Assembly (NCBI GenBank): GCA_037693485.1
Contig: CM075352.1
Span: 162,571,501 to 162,635,500 of the forward strand
From: Kitagawia praeruptora
Taxonomy: Eukaryota > Streptophyta > Magnoliopsida > Apiales > Apiaceae
DNA: 64,000 nt
Reading direction: 5' to 3'
Positions 53,448 through 64,000 of this stretch are shown here, piece after piece. The notes beneath the pieces were generated by a model. The model searched no databases, was not told the DNA's origin, and saw only the letters and a list, made by a program, of their open reading frames with translations. The position numbers and the translations under genes are program-made. Each line of letters starts with the position of its first letter. Position 1 is the stretch's first letter.

Positions 53448-56400
53448 TGTAATAACCCTAATTTTTTGCGAATATTTGAAACTTGGATGAATAGTGATTT
53501 TATGGGTGACGATTTTTTTTTGCAACTCCACTATGTACAAATTATTAAATGGAGATTTCGAATTGATATTACGTCTTTACGATGCAAATGAGGGTATGTA
53601 AATGTCGTTAGTTTTCGACAAAACCCAATATTTCAAATGGACGTATTTAATCGGGATATCGAGAAATACGAAACGATGTCAAGACCAAGGAAAATTATAA
53701 TTTAGGAATTCATGGAATATGTAAATTATAATTATAATTTAGGAATTATAAAGATTGCCGAAGAGATTTCTGCGGTAAAACATTTCAAGGATGAATCTAG
53801 TATTGCATGGAAAATTAAAGAATAAATTGGAAAATAACCAAGGTGCCAAGAGCCATGCAATTACATGTAAGGTGGCTAGTCAACCAAGTAACTAAGTCAA
53901 AAGAAGGGCAAACTAGTAGTTAGGAACTTAGTTAGAAAACCAACTACCTAGTTAGCAACATAGTTGCATAATTCAAGGATCACCAAGCAAAATTATAGCC
54001 TTTTTAGGCTTAAGACTCTTGACCAACTAGCATAGCCTTTTTATAAACCCAATATATTTCATATAATTATATAGATATTACAAGAACCAAGCAAACAAAA
54101 GCTCTCCACTTCTTTTCTTCCATTTTCGGCCAAAACAGATGCAGCAGCTTCAAAAAGCCATAACTCCTTCATTTCTTACTCAAATTTTGTGTTCTATATC
54201 TTGTTTGAAAGGAATTGAGATTCTCTATAACTCTTCTTCAGGAGCCTCGTCCATAAAAGCAAGTTAAGGCCCTCGTTTGTCCAGTTCTTTCAAGAGTGGT
54301 AATGCTGATTCCGAAAATCTAACTTGATTCTTAAATTCCTTTGCACGTTTGAAGATGAGAAACATAGATCAAGGCTTCCTTAAGGCTTACAAGCTCTTGT
54401 TAGTATTTTTGAGGATTCAAAAAAGGTATAAGATCCCTCCACTCTTAGTTCATGTCAAGTTTATGGTTTATATTTCAAGATCTATAAGTAATAGTGTAGT
54501 TCTTGGTGTTTTGGGCCTTTGGTGATGAGATCTTGAGGATTGATGTTTGTTATTATGTTGTAAGCCATGTTCTTAGATTATGTAGTCTTGTATGTGTTAA
54601 GGATGACAATCTTGGTGGTTGTATTAAAGTATAACAAGAGATCTTGAAAGTTAGAGTGGTGAAAAGGGATGTTGGAAATCTTTGTGACATGTTCTATTTT
54701 GTAAGGAAATTTTGGATCATCAAACCTTGTCACCTTGAAACCAACCACACCTTTCTAGAAATATTTTGTTTTGTAGTTTCTAGACATATAAAGTTCATTG
54801 TGAGATGATTTATGGTTAGTGAGTTATGGTCAAGTTAGTAAGGAGTTGTCCTGAGCAAAAACTGGTACATTAAACTGACTTTGAGAGGCTAAACGAACCC
54901 CTTAAAATTAGTTGGAGATTATGACAATTTTAGTATAGCTATACCTTACAGTATAGAAGACGATCCAAAAAGAATAAAGTACAAATGTTAATTTTTTGAT
55001 TTTATAAAAATGTTGGAACCAAAGTTGCGCGACGACGACATGCCTTGCATAGCCACTGCCCTGTTCTGAGAAACTCGGAAAATGAGTCCCCTGACCGGGG
55101 GTAAAACTTTGTTGGATTATATTCTAGATATTCTCTAGATCGTGCACGCGAAAACTGTGCGTCAGTTAACGGTTAAGGAGTTATGAGCGTTTTAGTGAAG
55201 CAAGCGCAAATAGTTCCACTCCGTAGTTGACCAAGTTTCTAAAATGCGTTTCGCCTATCTACACTCGTGTTTTCGAAATAGAAGAAATTTTGATAAATAT
55301 TAAAAACAACCAAGAAGCTCATTGAGGTGGTTTCGTAATTAATGATGGGCTTTTCAATTTATAAAAAATGTTCGAATGCGAGTCGCGTAATAGTAACTTC
55401 CCGAAAAGTCAACTCTAGGAGTACCATTTGACGAGCCATTTTGGCTAAGATAAAAGGACAATTACAAGCCGGTCAAAACACGAAAGTTGTCGAGGATATC
55501 AAGACTACGTATTGGAGTAAAAAATTGGATTAAAGGATGTTGACAAAATAATTTTATGAATGAATGAAGTAGCCCCGAGAAAATGAAGTGTCGGGCAAGA
55601 TAAATATTATTAGAAATGACTAAGAATTTGATGAAGTTAAAAGGTGTTGATATGCTCGTAATAAGTTAACGAAGTTAAGTGTACTTATCAGTGGTTTTGG
55701 TAGTTATTTCGGTTAAGAAGGCTAACCAAGGTTATTATGTCTGTTTCTAGAACTATCCGGAACGAGTGAAACATGAGAGATGTACTCTGGATTCCAGGCA
55801 AGTTTTCCAACCCTAAGCTTTTTATTTTCAAAATATTATATTTTAATTCTGCCTATGCAAGTTTTCTATATCCAAACCTTTAGTATGTTTAAAAACTGTT
55901 GTTGTTGAGATATAAGTACTTGTAAAGTTTTGTGCGTAACCCAATGACTTATGCATATATATAAATGATGATGATTGAAGCTCGGGTAGAGCGTAAATAC
56001 TTTTGATATGAATAGGGAGTCGGAGTATTTTGTATAAAACCCGGTAACCCCGGAGTCGTATATTTTCGATAATCGGGTAAAGTCTGATAATTTAAATTTT
56101 ATAAATATCAGAATTATTATGTTTTGAAATTCTTCAATAATATTATTTGTAATATTTAATTAAATAAATGAATATTAATTTAAATATTCATTTATAGTTT
56201 ATTTATTTAATTAATGATTAATTATTAATTATTTAATTATTTAATTATTTAATTATTTATTATTTTTTTTGAAAAAATCTAAATATTCCAAAAATTATTT
56301 AAAAATTATTTAAAACCTATCTGGACTATTTAAAAATTATTTATGGCCTTTAAAAATTATTTTAAATATTTTCCAGCCTTCAGAAAAATATTTAAAATAG

Positions 56401-56690
56401 CAGGGATTCTCAAATATTTTTATAATTACCTATACTTCGTAGAAACCACCCCAACGGCTTGCGAACTTATCAAAACTTTGGGTTAAGTTTTGGGAGTACT
56501 TAAAAATATTTTCTCCCTTCGCTACAAACTAAAGTGTGATTAACGTAGTGACCCTGCCTCATGAAGGGGGGTTAGGTTTTAAAACTTCTTAAGAAAACTC
56601 CGAATAACTCCCAAGCTACTTTGAAAAGAATTCCCTGAGTAGAGAAAATCGATTGACAACAATCAACTTGTGAGATGAATGTACCTCCAT
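53448..56690 (+). mobile_element. Long LTR-like sequence (probable Ty3/gypsy chromovirus LTR)
   Basis: It opens with TGTAATAACCCTAATTTTTT directly inside the 39-bp array. Such a TGTAATA(A/C)CCC start is common in long LTRs of plant Tekay-like elements. There is no open frame of note over 3.2 kb, including an AT-rich block of ATTAATTATTTAATTATT at 56200-56260. Its right end is not resolved because CACTA 2 begins at 56699 and no partner LTR, primer site or target duplication is in the window. It could also be a solo LTR or an unrelated repeat. Confidence 0.4.
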
Positions 56691-56698
56691 GTTTTCTT

Positions 56699-56993
56699 CA
56701 CTACAAGAAAAACGCCTATCAACGACCAAATATATCAGCGACCGATTGCATATTGGTCGCTAAAGAATTTCTGCGACCAACCACGGTAGCTGATCCGTCG
56801 CCACATTGTGTTTCCCGCCCACACAAATGCCGCCCAAAATTGGCGCTCACTTTTTAGCTACCAAATAATTTTTGCCATCGCATACCGTCGCAGATAGTGA
56901 CACGTAAGCAAAACATTAGCTACCGAATTCGGTAGATAATCCGTAGCTGTTAAAAAATTTTGCTCTAATTTTTTGGCGCAAAAAAATTTTGTT
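56699..56993. mobile_element. Left end of a second CACTA element, truncated
   Basis: CACTACAAGAAAAACGCC is a frequent CACTA terminus in plants. It is followed by repeated GCGACC / GGTCGC and TAGCTACCGAATTCGGTAG motifs (56725-56940) as subterminal repeats. The sequence stops abruptly at 56993, where the copy of CACTA 1 begins. The terminal and subterminal motifs differ from those of CACTA 1. Confidence 0.65.
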
Positions 56994-59537
56994 AAATTTG
57001 GAAATTTTAAAAGCGACGCGGTCAGAGAAAAAGCAGAGGAAATAGTAAGTTATTGATTTGTATTTATTTAAAAATTATTCATCAAGATTATCTGATTTAC
57101 TAACTACTTCCATTTTGACCTTTTCTTAGGAGAAGATGAAGAAGGAAGTAAGTGAAGGAAGTATGGTGGAGGATGGTGTTAATGATATTTTGGCTAAGGT
57201 GTTGGGTAACCCGGAACATGGAGGAAGAGTGCGTGGAAAAGGAATCCATGTGAAACCGGCTGTCTATTTTGATCTTCCAAGGCAGAAGAAAAAAATGAGG
57301 GGGTCTATTGAGGAAAGTTCTATTGAGGACATTATAAAGGAGGGGGTACAAAAAGTTTGGGCAGAGGAGGCATCGAAACTTATTCAAGAGAGAGATGCAT
57401 ATTGGACAGCGGAAGTGCAGAAGTTTAAAGCTGAGATACTTGAACAAAATCTTCGGATGGGGGCCAGCCCAGTTTTTGGTTCCCAACAAGCAAGCTGCTC
57501 TAATTCGCAGAGGCTGGCACAGATTAATGTCTCTCATAATGTGAAAAAGAAGTTGGATGTCGAAGAGAACATGAAGTTGGGTGTTGAAGATGGTATTCAG
57601 ATGGATGTTGAAGAAAAGGAGAAGTTAGAATGTGACGATGGTATACAGCTGGCTGTTCCAGAAAAAATTAGGCTGGTTGTTGATTTGGGCAACTGTGCTG
57701 TTGTTGCCGAGGATGAAAAGGAAGAGAAGATGGTGGACAAGTGTGATGGGGTGGAGGAGGTTGAAGTGTTGGAGGAAGACAAGGAAGTTCAACTGGCAAT
57801 TGGATCCTTGACCAACATCGTTGCTTATGCAACGATTGTTGATGTTCCAGTTATTGAAGGACAGGTACAGACCATTCATTCTGTACCGCTAGGTGAAGAG
57901 AATGCTAGAGTGTCCATCACTAGAGCAATTCAGGGAGATGTTCGTATCCCGTTCCCGATTGGAGATGAGATAACCACTGTGCAACAAGCCAAAGGAACAT
58001 TTGTTGCGTGGCCTAGATACTTAATTGGGGGAGGGAAGACAATAAGTTCTCCAAAGGTTGATTTAACTCGAAAGGTAAAGTTTTGTGTAATTATACTAGC
58101 ATATTTAACTTTTCGTAATTAATCATCCTGATCAAACTGCACTCTTATATATATTATTTTCATTTTAGAAAACCAAGAAAAAGGAGTGTAAGAAGTCAAA
58201 GAAGATTGTGGATTTGCAAGTGGAACTCGATGCTGATGATCAGTACGTACTTGAGATGGGTGCAAAGTATCCAGCTGCTTTGAAGCGGTTGTGGATTTGG
58301 GCAAAGGATGCTCTGAGAGAGGGCAATTCAGTTTGTTTTGAACTGAGCAAAGATGCTTTTGGATATGCCAGGAAGCAATACATGTTCCTAAATGATATAC
58401 ATGTTGTTTGCGCTGGTGGGGAAATTTGTGGTTCCGTAATTTGCATCTTCATTCAGTAAGTGTAAAATCCTCTTTAAAATGTTTTATATTATGTGTTAAT
58501 ATTGTTGATATCCTCATGGGAATCTTTGCTAACTATTGTTTAATTTTATCCGTAGTTTCTTGGAAGAACATTTGATCAGGCATAGGATGGCAGACATGGT
58601 AGCATTCGTAGATCCAGGTTTGGTTGGCGCCCTTGGATGTGGAAACGCGAGGAAGAGGTCCCTTGCACTTGCTGACCGTTTCACTGATGCCAAAAAAGGG
58701 CAATACTTTCTAGTGCCATATAACGACGTGTGAGTAATATTTTTTATTGCCCTATAATGTAGTTGAATAATTAACAATCTATTTTATGCTTATAGTTGAT
58801 GTTATTCTCACATTCTAAGTTGAACTATTTTTTCCTATATTGTTCATGACTCGTAGGAACCACTGGTCGTTGACTGTTGTGAATCCGGAGGCGGATATAG
58901 TCTACCACCTGGACCCTCTTAAACGTCGCATTGCAAGTGGGGAGTGGGTAGAGGTTGTTGACAAGTGAGTTCCACTTTTAAAATTTTCCTATTTAGTCTT
59001 AGATTGTAAATTTGGGGAAAATGCAGCCTTAGTTGATTTTTATTGTTTTGCTTACAGTGGCATAAAGTTGTATAAGGAAAATGTAAAGAAGGCTGGCTGG
59101 AAAAAAATTTTATGGGAGAACATGGCGGTATTAATATTAGTCCTTCATCCTTCATATTGATTTTATAATAGTAATTTAGTGAATTTAGTAATGTTTGTTC
59201 CATCACATAATTAAACAATGTGAATGCTTTCAGGGAGTTCCTGGGCAGAAAACGGACAAGGACTGTGGCCTTTTCGTGATGAGATACATGAAAGAAATCT
59301 GTCACAAAAAGGAGCTTAACTTTGCAGAAAAGGTGAGAAATTATATTTTTTTGTTATTTTTTTTAACTGGCAACACATGTGATTAAACAAGTGAATGGTG
59401 GATGTTTTGCAACACGACTGATTTACTTGAGATTTTTTCAGTGGATGCGCAGGTCGAACCTGGAGTACACTGATGACGACATCAACGAAATCAAGACAGA
59501 CTTTGCAAAATTTTTCATGAAGCGTCATTCGTTTTAA
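56994..59537 (+). pseudogene. 5'-truncated copy of the Ulp1-domain gene
   Basis: Corresponds to exon 4 (last 51 bases, 56994-57044) and exons 5-11 (57130-58074, 58169-58455, 58556-58729, 58857-58964, 59058-59127, 59234-59332, 59442-59537). The promoter, exons 1-3 and half of exon 4 are absent. The Ulp1 domain with NHW, HLDPL, GQ and DCG is unchanged. An ATG at 57136 near the start of exon 5 could in principle begin a protein of about 600 residues if a promoter were available. It would lack the Ptta/En/Spm region but keep the charged linker and the protease domain. Confidence 0.88.
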
Positions 59538-60319
59538 GTATGTCAAGTTGTTTTCGAATCTTTTGTTGGATAACTTTGGATCGAATTTTCTTAAGTTGGT
59601 TGCAATGTTGATGAACTTGTAATGGATTTAATGTTTAGTTGGTGGAATATTATGTTGGTAAACTTTGTATTGGATTTAATCTTATTTGGGTTGTAATGTG
59701 AATTGGTGATAATTTTATTTTGTTATATGGTTGATTTTGGATTGTATTGTATGTGTTTTCCGAATGGTTAATTATGGGAATTGCGAATCGGATAATTTTG
59801 ATACAAACTGTTGTTCCAAAACCATTCATACAACGATTTAATTAAAGAAAAACCATTGTAAAATTTGCAATAATACGATGCATTTAAGTCCAACTCCAAC
59901 AATTGCACTAATCCGTTGTTTAATAAAAACTCTAGACGATGTTGGATAATACCTCCAACAATGTCTTGTTCGCGTTAAGACAACACAAGAAAACCGTTGT
60001 TAATGTGCTTGGATTCGTTCAGATTAGGCAACGGTTTCTATAATATCAAACAATTCCTAGAAAGCGTTGTGTTAATGTGCTTCGTTCAGAACAGGCAACG
60101 GTATTCTATAATATCAAACAATTCCTGGAAAGCGTTGTGTATGACCAAAATTTGATTATTCCATTCAACAATGGTTTTTAGTCTTTGATATTTATATTAT
60201 AATTAGCACCAAACCCCGTCGTCTGATGTTCTATCAGACAGCGTCTTGATAGTCAACGGAATAAAAGGGTCTCATACAACAGCACAGAACCGTTGTCTGA
60301 TTCACTTTTTGCTGTAGTG
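59538..60319. repeat. Copy of the CACTA 1 right subterminal region and TIR
   Basis: Copy of 46174-46955, including the 68-bp direct duplication and the terminal GCTGTAGTG ending at 60319, followed by TAT. Confidence 0.95.
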
Positions 60320-61399
60320 TATATATAAAAGATGTGCGTATATGTATTGTGACTTCTTATAAAATTGGCTTAAAATGATAATGGGATGGGATTTTTTTAG
60401 ATATGTTAGATTATTTGTAGTTGGGCCGAATCAGGGGTGTGTCGCCCCCAAGTCGGTGCCGAGTCTAAATATGTTTTCGTCCCGACTCTCCACCTGACGA
60501 GTATAATACACACTCAGCTGCATCAGGATCGGGTCGCAAGTCAGGAGAGTCAGACTCGCATACGACAATTAAAATGAAGAGTTTGTGCTTAATTACCAGA
60601 CTGCAAAGTAATCAAAAGATTGTAAAATTTAATTGGTAAAATTTTAAAACTACTATTTTAAAATTTATTTTGGCCTAAGGCTATTTTAAAAAAATTTGAT
60701 TTTCAACTTATGGGGAATCAGTGCTCATTTCACTATTAAATCTAAAAAAAAAATATTACTATTTTTATAGTTATTCATCAAAACAAGCACATGCTAAAAA
60801 CTATTACTAAATTATCATATATTTTTACAATAGAATTTTTGTCCGTAATACTTTTTGTAGCGACACAACAATTTATATATAATAGCAATCTCAAACAAAA
60901 CCTAATCTATTTAGTTTGATTTAAATTTATATTTGTAACTAAAAGAAAAATATTATTAAAACAGTACTTTTAATTTATTTTTAAACATGATATCAATTTT
61001 TTAAAATAATAAATAAGTAATTTTGAATATTTAATCAAAATTGAATCAATTTAACTACTAAAAAATTGAAATGATTAGTAATTAGAATCGTGAATATTAG
61101 GTATGGTTTTTGCCAATGACTACGTATACATTGAATTATTTTACGTAAATAATTAATCAAATATTTGTATTTGAATAAGTTCATCAATCTATATATATAG
61201 TTTCCACCCATAATAATTTTGGAATTAGCAAAATATAGAATCAACAACACGAATGTAGGTCGACCATGTGGTAAAAAGAAGTCCATTAATTTCTATGAGC
61301 TCTAAAGTTAGAACGAATAGTACTATATATGTGCATGGGCCATATCACAGAAATGATTGATGACATCCCGTGAATGTGAAGTACCATTATTTCTATGTA
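60320..61399. other. Copy of the CACTA 1 flank
   Basis: Copy of 46956-48035; this is DNA outside the transposon, which shows the duplication is not a transposition product. Confidence 0.9.
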
Positions 61400-61776
61400 C
61401 TCCCTCAGTCTCTTAAAACATTTCCTGTTTATTAAATCGGGACTATCAAAATACTCTTCCCCTTTCTATTATAAGCCATAAACAATAATATTCAATAACC
61501 ACTATTCCACCCACTACTCCTTAAAAACAATATTCAATATCCACTACTCCTTAAAAAATAATATTCAATACCCACTATCCACCCACTACTTTTTAAAAAC
61601 TATATTCAATACCCACTACTCCACCCACTACTCCTTAAAAACAATATTCAATACCCACTACTTCTTAAAAACAATATTCAATACCCACTACTCCATAAAA
61701 AAACAATATTCATTACCAATTATCTTAAAACCCGTGTTTTTAGTCAAACGGGAAAAGAATAAAGAGACGGAGGGAG
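61400..61776. mobile_element. Copy of the Stowaway-like MITE
   Basis: Copy of 48036-48412 with the same TA borders and internal repeats. Confidence 0.75.
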
Positions 61777-61942
61777 TACCATTCAGTTTTTAGATTGTCT
61801 CGGCTTTGTGACGTAATTCGAATGGAGTTAAGTTGAGTTTAAGCCTAAAATTTTGTTCGAGTTTAAATTCGATAAAATTTAAATCTAGTCGAATCAATTG
61901 TTAATTAAGCCAAACTTAAAAAAAATCGGTTCGTATTACAAT

Positions 61943-63882
61943 TAGGGCTGGAAAAAAATCCGAAAAATCCGATATCCGTCTGAAATATCTGCATTCTTAG
62001 CTGGAAAAAACGGATATTATCCGTATCCGGGGTCAGGAGTGCTGTGCGACAAGAAAGTCCCTTTAAAATTGAAGGGTAAATTTTATAGAGCGGCAATCAG
62101 ACCTGCGATGTTGTATGGTTCCGAATGTTGGGCGGTAAAGAAGGCGCTGGAGAGCAAGTTGGAAGCGTCTGAAATGAGAATGTTGCGTTGGTCGTGTGGG
62201 CGCACTATGCTGGATGGAATACTGAATGTGATTTTCAGGAGTGAGTTAGAAGTTGCTCCTATTTCCGCGAAAGTTCAGGAAGGGACTGCGATGGTTCGGC
62301 CACGTTCGCAGGAGACAGGATACGGCTCCAGTGCGGAGGGTAGAGAGTATTTCGATCGTAGGGGCGAGAAGGAGAGGTAGACCGAGGAGAACTTGGGAGG
62401 AGCAACTGAGGTTAGATTTGAAGGACTTAAACCTAAACGAGACCATGACAGCTGACAGGTGCTCTTGGAGGCGACATATCAGAGTTGTGGATTCTCTTTC
62501 AGGGAATGTGTCTGTTGTTGAGAGTCTGAGAGTTGGGTTGTCCCGGTTAGCTTTGTCTTAGAGTAGTGGGATCGTATTATATTGTTATTATTTAACTGTT
62601 TGTTGCCTGTGGTTTAGTTTTGGCAGGGAGTTTTGCTCGGAGTCGACCTATTTCAGGAGAGGAGTATCCAATGCCCTCTTAGGTAAGTCCCATGAGGTCC
62701 AAGCCATGGGCCCAGGTTCGGGCGAGTACTTTCCTATTCGTTATCATCTTTGTATATAACTCACACTAGTCTGTTGCGCACTAAGCCGGGGGTCTCCACG
62801 GAAACAGACTCTCTACTGTAAAAGGTAGGGGTATGGTCTACGTACATCTCACCCTCCCCAGACCCTGCTCTGAGCGGGATATACTGGGTATGTTTGGTTT
62901 AGTTTGGTTTTTGAATCCGAGAATTTAGGATACAGATATGGATATAGGCGCATCCGTATCCGAAAATAATTATATATAATATATTTTTAATATATATAAT
63001 ATATATTTTAAAATTTTAATTCTATAAATTTTTATATTTTTAACAGCCCGTAAACTCTAGTATAAGCCCATATTTCACATTATAACAGCTCTAATATCAG
63101 CCCATATTTTGATAAACAATACACTAAACTTTTACTTAACCTTATCCTAAAACTTCCCCGTACCAACCCCCTCTCTCTCCCGTAACTCTCTGTGCTCCCT
63201 CTCTTTCTTGTTCATCGGTGTTCAAGAATTAAACCACCATTTCTAGGTGATTTCTGGCTCCAAATCAGAAGTACTAGTAATTGAAATGAAGCTCTTTCAA
63301 GCCTCTTCCTCTTTACATAGTCAATTAGCCGTTTTGGTAACTTTTAATTTTCGGCTTAAATTCATTATTGAATTTCGGTTGATTATTAATTGTTGATAAC
63401 ATATATGTGTAGATCGTTAAATTATGAGATTGTACATGTAAAAATCTTTGTTTTCGAGTAGAGTTTTTAGTTCGTCGGATTTTTATTAGTGGCCGAATTT
63501 TATTAAATAAGCATCGGTTGTGAGTTCCGTTTGTATGTTGCCGGAATTTTAGATTTTCGGTTCGTTTTCTATTGATTTGGGATTGATTTTAGCTATGGTT
63601 GTGTTGTTAATTGGTTACATGTTGAATTGGTGATTTTTAAGCAAGGAAATAGTTGCCCGAATTTGGTTATGTTTTTGCAGAGATGATTTTTGTGAATTTT
63701 CTGAGTTGTGTATGTATACAGATTCGGATATTATCCGTATCCGGATAATATCCGCCGGATTCGGATAAGATTTTTTCGGATATTCCCAGATCCGGATACG
63801 GATCCAGATACGGTTTTGAATTCCCGGATTCGGATTCGGATATGGCTATATCCGGATTCGTTTTATCCGATTTCCACCCCTA
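61943..63882. mobile_element. Copy of the hAT-like element
   Basis: Copy of 48579-50518 with its flanking octamers. Confidence 0.7.
62028..62889 (+). mobile_element. Copy of the RTE-type LINE fragment
   Basis: Copy of 48664-49525 with the same frameshift. Confidence 0.85.
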
Positions 63883-63965
63883 ATTACAGTGCTAACTCCA
63901 GCAGTTACCAATAATGATACAATCTTCTTTAAATTTTAAAAATTTAGACTAATTTAAACGTTTTG

Positions 63966-64000
63966 TAGGGGTGTCAATCGGATAACACAGATACGGATAC
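63966..64000. mobile_element. Start of the copied second hAT-like element
   Basis: TAGGGGTGTCAATCGG as at 50602; the element runs out of the window. Confidence 0.6.

Larger units (their letters stand above)
56994..64000. repeat. Direct segmental duplication of 43630-50636
   Basis: From 56994 on, the sequence repeats 43630 onward at a constant offset of 13,364 bp up to the window end. All stretches I compared are identical, with identical open frames in both. The first shared bases are AAATTTGGAAATTTTAAAAG; one base left the two differ (C at 43629, T at 56993). The copy covers the CACTA 1 right part, its TIR and TAT, the flank, a MITE, the hAT-like element with its RTE, and the start of the next hAT-like element. 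Confidence 0.97.

Noticed and set aside
56994..60319. A second, independent CACTA insertion
   Set aside because: There is no matching left TIR, and identity continues past the right TIR into flanking DNA at the same offset, so it is a segmental copy.

Overview
The window is nuclear DNA from a flowering plant, most likely a eudicot. Evidence is spliced GT-AG genes, a plastid-type methionine sulfoxide reductase, an F-box/FBA gene, and a dense layer of plant transposons (Athila-type Ty3/gypsy, CACTA, hAT, Helitron, Stowaway-like MITEs, RTE and other LINEs). The species cannot be told from the sequence. I see five host-type genes or gene-like ORFs: MSRB (5803-7193, +, three exons), a single-exon F-box gene (10471-11658, +), a small secreted proline-rich protein (12556-12864, +), a membrane-anchored methyltransferase-like DUF7870-type gene (33022-34275, -) and, inside a transposon, an intact 11-exon gene for a CACTA-associated protein with a Ulp1-type cysteine protease domain (42520-46173, +).

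Layout. 1-2083: 5' end of a minus-strand Athila/Tat-like retroelement (open gag, tRNA-Asp primer site, LTR 701-2083) abutting a piece of a second LTR family (to about 2839). 2840-5802: AT-rich spacer with a MITE-like element. 5803-13934: host genes. 13935-14153: MITE. 14228-25908: complete minus-strand Athila-type element with a GCTAC target duplication, inserted in the 3' part of an old LINE that ends in a poly-A tail near 26320. 26440-27980: nested inverted repeats. 27989-30413: non-autonomous Helitron with two 5' termini. 30655-32574: hAT-like and two Stowaway-like MITEs. 33022-34730: DUF7870-type gene. 35864-46955: an 11.1 kb CACTA element with TAT target duplication. It carries a damaged TnpD-type transposase (minus) and the intact Ulp1-type gene (plus), divergently arranged around a 172-bp tandem array. 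46956-56993: Stowaway-like MITE, hAT-like elements built from CGGATA/TATCCG motifs (one holding an RTE fragment), a 3' LTR, another long LTR-like stretch, and the left end of a second CACTA element. 56994-64000: a copy of 43630-50636 at a constant offset of 13,364 bp, identical wherever I compared it.

The most notable structure is this direct duplication. It starts abruptly in exon 4 of the Ulp1-type gene, runs through the CACTA right end and on into flanking DNA, and continues past the window edge. It therefore cannot be a second CACTA insertion. It is either a very recent tandem duplication of a 13,364-bp unit or an assembly artefact. Within CACTA 1, the transposase is broken while the protease-like gene keeps all splice sites and its catalytic residues.
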